Source: Epiperipatus broadwayi (taxonomy: Eukaryota; Onychophora; Udeonychophora; Euonychophora; Peripatidae). Taken from it: a stretch of 64,000 bases of DNA. The notes below the pieces were generated by a model. That model saw only the letters and a list, made by a program, of their open reading frames with translations, did not search any database and was not told where the DNA came from. Below, piece by piece: positions 10,831-24,249 of this stretch. Each line of letters opens with the position of its first letter. The first letter of the stretch is position 1. Position numbers and translations under genes: made by a program. Location: the NCBI GenBank assembly GCA_028023455.1, contig JAQFVV010006341.1, forward strand, positions 1,860,001-1,924,000, read 5' to 3'.

Positions 10831-13126
10831 ATAACAGTACAAAGGATAGGGGATTAAGAAAGGAAGAATATGAGATTACATAGTCCCATATTTGGATAGC
10901 CATTTGTAACAGTATACCATATTAGGGCAAATTATGAGATGGAAAGCCATCATCATTTCTAAATAAATAAAATATAAAATTAAATATAAAAGAAATTATA
11001 ATGAATATAATGAGCATGAGAGATCAGCAAAGAACTAATAAGTTCACCAGAATTACAAAGAAGAATCATTCATCATCATGAATGATCAACAATAAAAAGA
11101 AATCAAGACAACCTTATGACTGGATTTGAAATGGGTCTACTATAGACCAGGCTAATTATTTAACCATTGCCAAAAGCAATACAACACAATAATTTTGTTG
11201 TATAGACTCATGTGTAAATCCATCAGAATATATAAAAAAGTCAAATAATGCTAAGGTACTAAAACATGCTGATTATCATCAATGCCCTAGTCATATAATA
11301 CCATTAATGTACTGACCAACTATAAACTTAATTTTTAATTAATAATAAATAAAATGCAGTGCATGAACTTTAAAGGATATACCATTGCACCATCTAGTGT
11401 TATCTGGAGTCCAAACACTAACCTAAATCCCTAATCCATAAAACTAACTGTTATGCTCTAATCTAACTCAGGAAACAAGAACTCTATAGACTACTACTGT
11501 GAGCAAAACATAAATAAATAAAGCAGCTTATTCTAAATCATTTTAAATAATTCATAGATTTACCCTACTATAAGTAAATAGTTTTACTGGGATAATTAAA
11601 AAAAGCCTAGATCACTAAGGAGTTGGAATGAATAAAGACTAAAAAAATATTTTAAAACAATTATTTAATTACTAATTGATTAATAATAAATAAAAGAAAT
11701 TGACATGACAGTATGAAATAGTAAATATTCATTGTATCAAAAAATAAAATTTAGTTTCATAAAAATTATAATTAACCAGTTGATTTCTATTCATTAAATT
11801 AAATTTTAATTCATTAAGTTATTTCTTTAAAATAACTAAGAGTTGGAAAAACAACATTTTCGAGAAAATCAAAGATAACAATATTTGATTTAACTTAATT
11901 AATCTTTGTTAAGTTTTTGGGATAGAAAATTGAATGAAAAGGTCTTACAAAAAAAAATTACTTTTATATAATTATTTTTTTTTCTATTAATAAAAATACA
12001 TTGTGCACACAAAAATACCTTTAACCATGGTTTGACTTTTCTGTGGAGTCCTTTCTAGTTATAATTTCCAGTTGAGTTATCTTCTTGAAGGCTTCTACAC
12101 ATGAACATGCTGAATTTGTGCTTTTCTTTATCTGCAGTATTTCCAGATTAAAAAATAACAAAATTTAATTTCTTTCCATTAAATATTCCACGAGAGACCA
12201 ACACTAACAGGGACTCATGCTCTTGGAAGAAGACAAGATTGCAGATTACTTAGGGGTAATTTCTCTACATTTTATTCCAGTGAAGGCAGATTACATGGAG
12301 GAACATGATTGTTAGCTTTTAGCTAACTTAGCATATGGTTTTCATTGTAAAAACCATTTTTATAAATAAACTCATAGTAGGCTACAAGTTTGATTTAAAA
12401 CTTCTGGTGTTTTATGCAACAGCTTTATTAAGATAAAACTGCTTCTTTTCTCCTTATCAGCAGGACTAAGACTTCACTTCTCTTCAACAGCTAGGTTAGG
12501 AATAGTTTCTTCTTACCAGATACTTGGATTTTTTGACTTATTCAAACCCCTATTATTGTTTTTCTAAAACAATCTTGCCTACAAGTCAATCACAATCTGT
12601 CTCCAACATGACAATTTTTATAACAACCAATTAGGTAAATTTTTACAAACACAATTGTTCAGCTATTTCTTTCCTTAAACTTTGACATTGAAAAACAAAC
12701 CAAGACTTAAATTAGAATTTTTGATATTCCTATATAATTAAAAAAAAATTCTTGCAAAAAAAACCTCAAGATAATCAGATAATTACAGTGATTTGATTTT
12801 TTGCAATGAAGAGAAAAAGAAAAAAAATCTGATTAATTAAAATAAAATTTACCGAAAGTAGTAAAAATCTTACTTTTTCCCCTTTTTTAAAACTATTATT
12901 AAAAATAAAGTTAAAATTAATATGTATTAAATAATTTACAAAAAAATAGAATTATTTTCTTTTAGTACACTTTTTAAAAAAAAAATTAAAAGTCACTGGT
13001 AAGTAAATAAATTTATTGAAGAGAGAGAACAAAAGAAATTGTTTATCTGATCTGATTCTATAAATTTCTCTTCTATCAACATTTACAATTTATAATACAT
13101 ATTAAGATATTCATATTATGATTTAA
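10831..13126. other. Unassigned AT-rich sequence
   Basis: No recognisable gene, RNA or repeat. It lies upstream of the Merlin-like element. Confidence 0.4.
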
Positions 13127-13282
13127 AAAACAAGGGTTCTCATTTGATCCTTCGTGTCAGCTGCGGGATGGTGCGATATAACGTTCCTGGGCTAGCGCTT
13201 CTCTATTAATATTGACGTTTTTTTTGTTTACAAAGTTTACTTTCTTTCGTTTCTGAAGTATTTTTCCCAAATAATATTTTTG

Positions 13283-14960
13283 ACGATGGGATAATAGTTG
13301 TTTTTTGTTAATTTTTATTGACAAGAGGGTCTTTTTTGGTGTGTGTTCAAATAGTAATGTGCGTTTTTTTTTTTCAAAATAGTATTACTGGTTTTGTAAA
13401 ATTGGATTGACAAAATTCAAGAGAGAACGGGTTTTTTGGATGGATCTTTAAATAATAATTGATGTTACTTTGATAGGTTTACATTTGATTGCCGACAACA
13501 ATTAGCGGGAGGGGTGTTTTTGTGTACGATTAAATAATAATTTACGTTACTTTTATAGGTTTACATTTGATTGCTGACAACAATTATTGGGAGAAGTGTT
13601 TTTTTTTTTTCGTGTGTGTGTATGTTTAAATAAAAATTAAAGTTACTTTTATCGGTTTACATTTCATTGACAACCGATTTGACTTCCTTTCATTTATAAA
13701 TTATGGTTTTGGTTCTACAAATAAATATTTTTGACAAGGGGACAATAATAGTTGTTTGTTTAATTTTTATTGACAAGAGGGTGTTTTTTGGTGTAGGTTC
13801 AAATAGTAATTTGGGTTACGTTTAAATAATAAGTTACGTCTTACTTTGATTGATTTACATTTGATTGCCAACACTAATTATTGGGAGGGGTGTTTTTTTG
13901 TGTGTATGATTGTAGACAACAATTATTGGGAAAAGGGGTGTAACCGTTTAAAGAATACTTTACGTTACTTTTAGTGGTGGTGTACATTTGATTGCTGACA
14001 ATAATTAGTGAAAGGGTTGGGTGTTTTGGGGTGATGATTAGATACTAATTTACCTTTCTTTTATTTTACATTTGATTGCCGACAACAATTATTGGGAGAA
14101 AGGGGTTGTTTTTTTTGTGTATGTTTAAATAAAAATTGAAGTTACTTTTATCGGTTACATTTTGATTGACAACCGATTTGACTTTCTTATTTTTTTTCCG
14201 TTTATAAATTATGGTTTTGGTTTCCCAAAAACCAAATATTTTTGACAATGGGACAATAGTAGTTGTTGTTTCTTTCATTTTTATTGACAAAAGCGGGTCT
14301 TTTTTGGTGTATGTTCAAATAGTAATTTGGGTTATGTTTAAAAAATAATTGCTTTACCTTACTTTTAGTGCTTTACATTTGATTGCCGACAACAATTAGT
14401 GGGAGGGGTGTTTTTGTGTATAATTAAAGAATAATTGTACGTTACTTTTTTTTTTTTACATTTGATTGCCAACAACAATTATTGGGAGAAAGGGTTTTGC
14501 GTTTTATTTTTATTTGTGTGTATGTTTAAATCAAAATTTAAGTTACTTGTATCAGTTACCATTTGATTGACAACTGATTTGTCTTTATTTTTTTTCGTTT
14601 ATAAATTATTTGGTTTTCCCAAATAATATTCGGTTTGACAATGGGACAATAATAGTTGTTTCTTTAATTTTTATTGACAAGAGCGGGTCTTTTTTGGTGT
14701 ATGTTCAAATAGTAATTTGGGTTATGTTTAACTAATAATTTACAGTCTTACTTTGATTGCCGACAACAATTAGTGGGGTTTTTTTTCTACATGATTAAAG
14801 AATAATTGACGTTCCTTTTATTTGACCGTGTGATTGCCGACGACAACAATTATTGGGAGAAGAGGGTTTTTTTGGGCTATGTTTAAATAAAAATTTTAGT
14901 TACTTCTTTTATTTTACATTTGATTGCCGATGACAACAATTATTGGGAGAAGAAGGGATG
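13283..14960. repeat. Satellite-like nested tandem repeats inside the transposon
   Basis: The block TTTGATTGCCGACAACAATT, followed by ATTGGGAG and a T-rich GTGT stretch, recurs roughly every 80-100 bp in places. A second block, GACAATGGGACAATA with GTTGTT, recurs at about 13283, 13732, 14244 and 14637, giving a variable higher-order period of about 390-510 bp. The copies are diverged and carry T-run length changes. Confidence 0.75.
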
Positions 14961-15089
14961 TATGTTTAAATAAAAATTGAAGTTACTTCTTTTATTTTTG
15001 ACATTTGACGAAGGCCATTTGGAATCCCTCAAACAAGCTTGCCTTTATGAAATGAACATTTCTGTCGGCAATAACGACACAAATGAAAG

Positions 15090-15260
15090 TCAAAAGATGT
15101 TTTTGGACCTCAAATCTGCATATATTTGCCGCACAATCCAATCTTTTCTTTCAGCAGCAGGATAATTTTTTTTTTTTTGCTGCTGTAAAAATATTCTAGC
15201 ACCGGCTTCCGTGTCTGGCAATTCCCATCTTTTCAAGTTTTCAGCGTTGGAATTAGCCAT
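15090..15260 (-). pseudogene. ISXO2/Merlin-type transposase, N-terminal relic
   Basis: An ATG at 15260 opens 56 codons: RWELPDTEAGARIFLQQ, a lysine run from an A13 tract, then PAAERKDWIVRQIYADLRS and a stop. Continuing in another frame (about 15100-15040) gives FHLCRYCRQKCSFHKGK, which has the CxxC look of the zinc-binding segment near the start of IS1595/ISXO2-type transposases, where the usual text is C..C.....VR.GS. The DDE catalytic part is absent. The fragment lies within the terminal repeats, so it is probably the remnant of the element's own enzyme. The match is from memory of the family, not a search. Confidence 0.45.
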
Positions 15261-16039
15261 CTTCTTGGTCTCGGAAAATTTCTCACTAAAACGTGACTCA
15301 AAGCTTGATCGTTAAAAATTTTACGCTATCCCACCCTAATCAAGAATTTAGGAGGCTTACAGCTTTACGAGGAACAATCACGACACTGTTAAAATTGTTA
15401 AAAGGTAACACTACATCAATTTGTCTTTAAAAAAAAGGCCCCAATGAAAATTTAAATAATTTTGACACGATCAAATTAACACACCCTCGAATGATATTGT
15501 TACATAAAATACATAAGGCAACATTACGATATAGTGAGTGACACAAACAACTATGGCATTTTCCTCTGCTTTTAGCATGGGAAAAAAGCCACACCGTTAG
15601 TCGCTAAGTCGAGTTAGCACTCTTTCTAGATTTTATCGTAGAAAGAAGACTTAACTCCGAGTTAACTCTAACTTTTAGCATAGAAAGAACACTTAACTCA
15701 GAGTTAACAATCTTTCTAGGATTTATTTTAGAAAGAATGCTTAAAGGCTTGGGTGTGGCCGTGGAAACGGCATATTTCTAGAAATTTAGCTAGAAAGTGC
15801 GCCATCCCGCGGCTGACACGAAGGATCAGATGAGAAACAAAATAAGTTTGACAATTATTTAGAGAAAATTATTTAAAATATTCCTACTATCATGTGGGGG
15901 AAAAACTAAAATATTTGATTAATTGCAGACCCATTGTTATTATAAAAAACATATGCGTGGGAAAACTAAATATTATTTTCCTCTTTAATGAAATAATTCC
16001 AAATTCAATTTGAGGAACATGCTGTCAACTATCTAGCCA

Positions 16040-16370
16040 GATGGAAATTATTATAGACTAAATGCATAATTTGTTAGACAGCTTTAAAAACATTACTACA
16101 GAAAATCTACAATTCTATTAAGATGAGAATAATTAGATTATAGAACATTCATATGTCTTTCTCCATCATCTACATAAATTATATACATTTACCATTAAAC
16201 TGTACTATGACTTGCATGTATACTATATAGAATTAATGATGATATACTATTTAGAAATGTAATTAAAGAGAAAGGATTTTCATCTTAATATATGCACAGT
16301 ACTGATCTTACAATAGCTCAATGATGTCATCTTGAGTACTAAGAATACTCTAACTCAAACACAAGATAGA
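16040..16370. repeat. Interspersed repeat family X, copy 2
   Basis: Aligns along its length with 10500-10830, with scattered substitutions and a few indels. Just after it, AAAGATAAG and CTTATCTTT form a short hairpin. Confidence 0.7.
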
Positions 16371-16604
16371 GACTTTTGAAAAGATAAGTGGTCATCTTAT
16401 CTTTAAATCTACATTCTAATTACACAAACCAATCTTAAGCATCTTAGTTTGGGGGCATAAAGATGTTTCTCAAATCACTTTTACATTCATTATTGTCTTT
16501 CACATATTAATGTTCATGAAATTTTTCAATTTACTATGTTAATATTGTGAATTATTAAAAAATTATATAATATTCAAATCTATTTGCTAAGTGCAGAGAC
16601 CATA

Positions 16605-16860
16605 CATAATTAAAGAGAAAAGATTTCTACCTTTAATATATGTACTGTAATGATCTTATAGTAGCTCAACGATATCAAATGACACTTCAGATTAGCCTAT
16701 ATAATTAGAGTATAGGTTTAAAAATAAGCCGATCACTTTTATCTTTGTGTTTGAGTTTGGGAGTATCCTCAGTACTTAACACAATATCATTCAGCTATTA
16801 TTAGATCAGTACAGTGCATATATTAAAGTGGAAATCTTTTCTCTTTATTTAGAAATGTAT
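16605..16860. repeat. Family X palindromic copy
   Basis: The left arm (about 16605-16675) and the reverse complement of the right arm (about 16735-16860) both contain AAAGAGAAAAGATTTC, TTAATATATG and GATCT..TA.TAGCT, the end sequence of repeat family X. This looks like two X ends joined in inverted orientation, a MITE-like form. Confidence 0.6.
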
Positions 16861-18239
16861 ATGTTGAACATTATGGGGGGGGGGGGATGGGTGAAATAAA
16901 GGAAGTCTGTTGAAACAAAGTAGAGAAAAGAAGCTATGGATTGGAATAACTAGAGTAAACTTGAAGATATCCTGTTATAGATCAATAATAATTAATGATA
17001 ATGTATTATATTGTAGCAATCTATGATCTCAAAATAAAAGATAGATTTATCATTTACAAACATCAGGCTTAGATTTACTTGTTCTAAGTTTTTATTAGAA
17101 TTCTATAAAAGTAATTTGTATTTAAATCAATTATATCACATGCAAAAACTATGAATTTCTTTTCTAGAATAATAATATAACTTTTAAGAAAAATAAATAT
17201 TAAAATGTAATTTTTTCTTAAATGAGAAAATTAAAGTATTAGCTATTATTATGTACAAATAAATTAATGCTTTAAGAACTGTTTTATTTTTCAATTAAAC
17301 ACCATTCAAAGAAAGTAATTCTAGGAGAAATATAGATTCCTAATATTCAATTACGTTGCCTAACTAAAGTTATTGAAGTTAAAAAAAAATTAAAAATAGA
17401 TGCATGGAATATTAAGATTTTGAATGTCTATGAAAATAAATCTAAAGTATTATCAAAGATTAAAATAAAGGACTATAAATTTTAGGATACCCAGAAGAGG
17501 TAAAGAGCTAATAATGGGAAAGGAAATTGGGGTGTGTGTGTGTGATACTGACAAAATTTATATTAAATTTTTTAAAAGTGAAATATGTAAATGATTAAGA
17601 AAACCCAATCAGGTTATCCAATCTTTGAGTAATGTAAATTACAATTAATAGAAAATTGCTATATATAAGTCTAATTTTGTATCACATCCTTATATTAATT
17701 CTGTGTTGAAAAACCCTATGATATTCTGCCATCTTGGCACAGACAGAGATATTCAGATAAAATTCATTTCATTTTACTAATTCTCACAAAAATTATCACT
17801 CGGCTCTTAATAATTCTTTAAATTACAGAAGTACTCCTAAATATAATGTTTTTATCTAATATTAGAAATAAATATAATCAATATTTAAATTCCAATTTAC
17901 TTCCAAATACTAAATCATTTGACTTAAAAAAAAATTATTGGAAAACAGGAGTTATAGGTTACAAAATAAACAAATATAACATCAAATCTTCCAGCTTCTA
18001 TATTTATATCCCCTCATCCAAACACTGGAATTTAATTTCCCAAACCTTTGATCTCATGACACATTACTGTATTCAATACATTAAGATTTCCAGCTAAATA
18101 TTTTGTTTTGTTTAACATTCTCCTATTTTTCCCAATTCATTACCTTGCTCCATTTTATCCTTTTCTTTTTAAATTTCTAAATTTTTTTATTTCCATCTTC
18201 TTTTAAAATTCCATTATGAATAACTTAATTAGTTTTTAT
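16861..18239. other. Unassigned, with a G12 run
   Basis: A run of 12 G lies at 16875-16886. The rest is AT-rich. An 83-codon open frame at 17846-18097 resembles nothing known and is probably chance. Confidence 0.35.
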
Positions 18240-21060
18240 GCTAGTATTCAAGGAATGAGGATCAAAAGATTCCAATTAAAATTTTCCCAATCCCAAAATT
18301 TTGATCTTATATTTATGTTTAAAACATGGCTTATAAACAATATAAAGAGCCAAATGTTCTTAGATATATAAGTATAAGGCTTTACATTATAATAGTCTTC
18401 AGAAATTGTTTTCATAGATAAAGATACACTCATGACAAACATCTGTCTCTATTTTTCTCCTTTATGCGAATCTATTTATTGTAAAGAAGTATTAAATAAT
18501 AATTACAAAATTCTTCTAAATAATATATCCATAAAACTTAATATTTTTCTATCTGACTTAAAAAAACTATTACGTTTCTTGAAGAATTTTTAAATTTCAT
18601 ATGACTCCCACATCATTATTACTGGTGACTAATATTTCTGATCTATATTTTTGTATTACTATCTTTCTAATTCTAATCTCAAAAGCCTCCAAGATGTGAC
18701 CATTAATTTATTAAACATCAAACAATATAATCCTACTTCCAATTGTAAACACCAACATTAGACTACATCCTTAGCACTCTTTCCTTCAATAACTGTAATT
18801 TTATATCTTCTTTACTCCTTTCTACTGATCTCTATCATCCACTAATCAAATTTCATGTAAAAATTCATTACTCTAGGTCTAATCCTTTTTTGTTTACTAG
18901 AAGGAATAATAGAAAGGAAGATTGTTTGGGTTTATATATTTGGAGCTCTCTAAATTTGACTGGAATCTTCTATATAATTCTTTTGATGCTAATTTTGGTA
19001 TTTAGTTTTTTTTATATGTGAGCTTAATCTGTTAGATTCTTGTATTTCAACAAAAATTACCTGAAACAATCATTTTCCTCTATGATTCTCAATAACGCTC
19101 AAATAGTTAACATTTTACTTCATTATCATAAGTGACCCATCAACAATCAACAGAAGAGAGGCCTGCTTTTCCCTAACTCGAAAATGGTCCACGTAACATC
19201 GGCATATAAATTTGCATTAATATTATAGTTATTAATCGAATATAAGTCGCCATGAATATGGGACTATAAAATGTCCCGAAAGCGCTTGGCGGTAAATTTT
19301 AATAATTTCACAGACAATTAATAGCTTCATTATCTGTGCGCAGAGCACATATATATATATATTAATAACTCTCAAAGAAATAATAAAAATTACATCATCA
19401 CAGATAATACCTAAAACAAAAAATATTTTTGCAATAACTTTATTAATTTTAAAAGATTATCCAAAATCATTTATAAGGAAGAATATAATGAATTTATACA
19501 AAATATGAATTAAGTATTTCAAATAACTCCCAAAATTCTGATCCCTTATTAAAGGATTTAAAGTCTAACCAAAAGAATAATACAATGTAATAATATTACT
19601 TTGGGAATAGGGAATTTGCTCAATACTTTTCTGAGATCACCAATCTAACTCAACCATAGATGCCTTTTTTGAACCTAATATTCTATCATCCAGAAAAAAA
19701 GCTCAGATTTAACTTTAGTTTGTGTCCAGATAATATATCTTTTTTATAAAGGATGTACTAAATTTACTGTCTCTTCTCTATATCATATTTTTAATTATTC
19801 TATAAGAAATGGCAGTTTTCCCCCACAATCATGAATTGGGCAAAGATTTATCCTATTTTTAAAAAAGTTGTAAAAACATAGCTTGTAATTATAGACCTAT
19901 TTCTGTTTTACATACTATTTACCAGAATCTTTGAGCAATGTATTTATGATAAAATTATCTTATATTAGCAAACTTCTAATCCCCAATCAAAATGATTTTT
20001 ACCCAATAAAACAATTGAAACTAATCTCATCATTTCTAATCATATTACTCGTGCCATAGAAGATCATAGCAGGCTTGATAGCATTTCTTTTGAAGTCTTT
20101 AACAAAAGGAATCATAATATTCTTCTAGTTAATTATATAATTTATGTCTTTAAAAATTTTTAATTGGTATGAATCATTAATACATTATTTGTTAAATATA
20201 ATAGTAATATATCTTCACTCTATTCTTGTTGAATTGAGAGTATCCTAAAATAGCATTCTCATCTTATTGTTGTTCAATATATATTAATGATCTTAGGGAA
20301 AGAATAAAATATTCTCACCTCTGTTATAATAATGGTTAAACATTTTTTAGATCCAATTCCTTTTCTAATTGCTCTTTATTAAAAAATAATATAATTTTAC
20401 ATAGAGCACTAGTAACAAAACTATAATTAATAAAGATAAATACTCTGGCATTTCCTATTAAAAAAAAAATCTGAAATTTTACAGTTCCCCTATTCTAATT
20501 AGATTTTAAAATTATTTCTAAAAATAGTCATAAAGAGTTTGAAATTTTTTTTGTAGTAGTGACTCTTTCCATCTCCATATTAATACTATAGTGAATAGAG
20601 TTTTTAAAATAATGGAGTCATATATAGACATGGTAAAATATTTAAACAGTATACTAAATATACATTTTTTTTCCCTCTAATTCACTCCATCTTAAAATTT
20701 AATTCAATTATCTGTCCACATACTAAAACAGATATCCAAAAAACTCAAATCTATATTTGCTAGATACTCTAAATACAATCACTTCAATAAATGCTTTAAT
20801 GTCTCCTTGATGCAAAGACAACAGATCAGAGACATTACATACTTATATAAAATCAGCTCTCAAATTACAATTATTTTAGATTCGCTTAAATCACATAACC
20901 CTTTAAATTTAATTTCCTGTCTTTCAGATTCTCTCTCCTATTTTGTATGATCAACACTTACAACAGGATTTTATGAATGATATTTATCATTTAGACTTTA
21001 ATCAATTCAGCAAAGCTCTAAAACTAAAATATAATTTGTAATTTCATCACCCACATATCT
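18240..21060 (+). pseudogene. Decayed CR1/Jockey-like LINE (endonuclease and RT)
   Basis: Reading across frames on the plus strand gives an endonuclease start (FDLIFMFKTWL near 18300), the catalytic block around DSHIIITGD (near 18610), a LDYILSTL-like segment and IHYSRSNPFLF (up to 18900). The start of the RT domain follows: a YRPISVLHTI-like block, then FEQCIYDKI and LLIPNQ.GFYP (about 19880-20010). Many stops and frameshifts show age. A half MITE has inserted at 19200-19365, splitting the endonuclease from the RT part. The family is distinct from the RTE copies by its GD..I style endonuclease motif. Confidence 0.6.
19200..19365. mobile_element. MITE, half copy
   Basis: About 19240-19365 matches the right half of the palindromic MITE at 60863-61124: ATATAAGTCGCCATGAATAT, GGGACTATAAA, CCCGAAAGCGCTTGGCGGTA and the end TTATCTGTGCGCAGAGCACA followed by TA repeats. 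The left arm is not preserved. It lies inside the decayed LINE. Confidence 0.7.
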
Positions 21061-21719
21061 ATCATTTCATTCTTCTACAAATTTTCCCTTTTCCTTCTTT
21101 TTCTCCATTCCTCTTTATCATCAATTCAATTATAATTGTTATTTTTTTTATTTAAAATGTGTATTCTGTAATTAACTATTAATTATCCTTTTGCACTTTA
21201 AATCAAATCAAATGAAGGTATAAAAATATTATTCTAAAGGCAGAAGTAGTCACAATACTAAAAGTATTCCTTTGAATTAAAAAGAATTTTATAAGCACTA
21301 TGTATTAGTAAACAATAGATTATTCATGATTAAATTTAAACTGTTCCAAAAAATTTAACAATATTCAAATATAAATACTGACTAGTGAGCATAATGACAA
21401 ACAGATAAAATATTTTAAAAAGAATACAAACATAGTTGTAATAGGAGATTAAAATGCTGCAGAACAAAAAAAAAAACAAGATAAAATAATAGAATAAGGG
21501 TAATTTTTCAATTGAATCAACTTTTACTATCCATATGGTAAACCACCACAAGGAATACAAAATTGCATAAGGCCCATAAGTGTTATGTATTAAAAGCTTA
21601 GTTGAATAATTTTCCAATTTCTATATTGAAGGAAGGTATAATAACAATAATTAGCAATAGCCACTTGCAAATAAATATGGATATTATAATTCCAAGAAAA
21701 AAAAAATAGTAATACATTA
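21061..21719. other. Unassigned AT-rich sequence
   Basis: No feature recognised. A 93-codon minus frame (21336-21617) is phenylalanine/leucine-rich and looks like AT-rich noise. Confidence 0.35.
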
Positions 21720-22740
21720 GAGTTTTGTGATGACCTCACAAACCCATCTGTCTTACACAAACTTATCTACATATGAATGATGGTCTCTAGTCTAAATATT
21801 TAATATCTTGCAATATTGTCTTACAATTTTTTCTGCAATGAACTTTACTTTTTGAAATGGAGTATTTTCTCTAATTGTGGTTCTCCATTCCAATCAATCT
21901 TTTTAAAGCATATCTTACCAGTGAAACCAATCAATATTGTATTTCATTAGTGACTTCCAAATAATCTTTATATTATAATTGGGGCCTGTCTCTCTCGTGA
22001 AAACTATAATAAAATTCACCATAAAAATACTTTTCAGATCTGCCACTACTCATTTGCTGCATATAATCAATCGAATATTGCAATTTTACAATAGTAGACT
22101 CTATAATATCACATATAGTAAGATGAACAATAAATCAATTAGTCTTATGATTTTGTTGTCATATTTTCATAATTTTATAAAGCATTCTTGGATTAAATTT
22201 TTTTAATACTTTTATCTTATATTAATAGAGTTCAGATCAGGTTGTTTCCATACAAAAAATTGAACAAAATATCGCTATATACAATTAATTTATTTATAAT
22301 AGTGATATAGTTATGATACAAATATTCTCTTGTAACTTGTCAAATACAACAGTAGCACATTAGAATCTATGAGAAACTTCAACATCTAAGGCCAATTTTC
22401 TATTTAAAAAATTACTAAAGTATTTAAATTGAATTACATTCTCAAGTTGACAATCATTCAAATTAAAAGCTGCTAAAGATTTTTCTGTCGCCAATGACTG
22501 ATTGGCATTAATTACTAAACCAATGACTTTATAGGCTGCATTCAAATCATTAAAAACATTCTGTAGATTACCTATTGTATTGGCAAGCAGTAATACAATC
22601 GTCAAAATAATCTAAATCTAGAAGCCAAAACAATAAAGTTCTTGCTTTTGCCTTTAATTGATTAAAATTAATAATTCCAATTTCTATCATGTTTTGATGC
22701 CTTCTTCATGAAGTCATCTATAAACAGTTGCTGAGATTAT
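21720..22740 (-). pseudogene. LINE relic, RT palm to C-terminus
   Basis: The minus strand begins with an RT stretch near 22740 and contains an open segment at 22605-22360: VLLANTIGNLQNVFNDLNAA, then KVIGLVINANQS and QLENVIQFKYFSNFLNRKL, which is the ADD..LL to KY/LG-like region of LINE RTs. Further 3' (22200-21760) pieces such as GRSEKYFYGEF, ERDRPQL and ALKRLIGMEN resemble the basic C-terminal region common in LINE ORF2. Frames are shifted several times. A related minus fragment lies at 55830-56170. Confidence 0.6.
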
Positions 22741-24245
22741 TGTAACAAAAATGAAAAATAAAATTACAGCATGTACACATTCTTGTTTAATACTAATTTT
22801 CATTACAAATGCCCCAGATTCTCTCATTCCTACTATGGATACTCAAAGCAATTTATAAATTACTCCTTTGTTCCAGATACTTTTCTTGTATTTTCCTGGC
22901 CATAAAAATTATGAGTCTCTAATATCACAATGATTATTTTGTAACAATTCATTTATGATTTGTTAGCAATTTTTTTAAAATGTTTTACATATTCAGGGCT
23001 TGCATGTTTTGATGCACAATATTTATTATTTGATACAATTACAAGAAAAAAGAAATTATTTTGCATAAAAACTTTACAAGAAAATATTCCTGTATAAATG
23101 AATAATACTGAATATGTGTATATGCAAAATTTATCTAATTTTTTCTAAGTATTCTGCCAAGATGAGACAGGAAAGTATAAATTGACTATTACCTTAAGTA
23201 CATTTTCAATTTGATTGACTATCAATTATGTGTGCAATTTCACTGAAGAATTAAAGACTTCAAAATTTTGATAGACTCATACTAATATGAATATTTCTGT
23301 AGTGCAATTTTCACTACACCTCTCTCATACAAGATAAATATTCTGTTTCAGTATGAAATGTGCATCTTGGGGATCATACATCTTTTTCATGCCTTTGGTC
23401 ATGTGTTTATGACTACATACCTCCACAATGTGTTAAAAGCAGATAGAAACCAGTTTTTACTTGCATGAGAGTGGTGTGAAAATTACTCCACAGACACATT
23501 ATCCATTAAGTGGATAGTCTCTAGTCTAATGAATGATTAATAAAAATTATTATCATACTGATATGTTTTCTGAAATATTATTTGACCAGTTATCAAGAGT
23601 TTTATTAGGTCATGGTATTTTCAAACTAAGCATAGTTGAAAATTTAATTGTTTTTTTTTTGTGTGATTTGCAATTAATAATAATCTTAAGAAAATCAGAT
23701 GCTGTTAATATAAGACATTTAAATTCAAATTAATATATTGTGATTATTTTATCCTTCATTAAATTTTTTCATATAACCGTAAGATTTATATTTGAATGCC
23801 TAAAAATTTTTCACTTTTAGAATGTATTTTTCTATTTTTATTTTCAGCATTACGTTTACTGATAGATAATTTACTCATCATTATTTTGCTGGCATTTGTT
23901 ATTTATTCCATTAAGCTCTATCAATTCATTTGTCAAGTATTGCATTTATTCAATTTTTTTTTTCTATAATTATATAAAAATAATTTCTCTGCTTCAGATT
24001 GAATACACAGGTAAAGTAGTTTTTTCTCATTAAGTTCTTTTTTGTTGATATTATTTGAACTTCTTTATCTGTTTTTATTCAGCAATAGATTTTCTTTCAT
24101 CTGATTTACAATCATCACAAAATTTAGAAATAAAAGTTTGCATTATTAAATACATTTTGATATAGCTATACTTGATGAATTATTAGATTACAATAAAAAA
24201 TTTATACTAATCCCATCCATAGTTTGGAGCAAAGAATTTTTAAAG
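22741..24245. other. Unassigned AT-rich sequence
   Basis: A few more LINE-like residues can be read on the minus strand just right of 22741, then nothing recognisable. Confidence 0.35.
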
Positions 24246-24249
24246 AGAG

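Larger units (their letters stand above)
13135..15838. mobile_element. Merlin-like DNA transposon, non-autonomous, 2.7 kb
   Basis: Imperfect 40-bp terminal inverted repeats sit at 13135-13174 and 15799-15838 (shared TCTCAT, then GATCCTTCGTGTCAG and CGGGATGG). The flanks carry a near-perfect 8-bp target duplication, AAAACAAG at 13127-13134 and AAAATAAG at 15839-15846. The element is visibly richer in G and C than its surroundings. Inside, a transposase N-terminal relic lies on the minus strand (15090-15260) and most of the left two thirds is satellite-like tandem repeat. The right subterminal part (15590-15790) contains several GTTAACTC and TTTCTAG motifs in both orientations, which could be transposase binding sites. 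Merlin elements have 8-9 bp duplications and an IS1595/ISXO2-type transposase; this fits, but the superfamily call is tentative. Confidence 0.7.

Noticed and set aside
16097-16420. Helitron end suggested by the AAAGATAAG hairpin
   Set aside because: There is no CTRR terminus after the hairpin and no TC start at a sensible distance.
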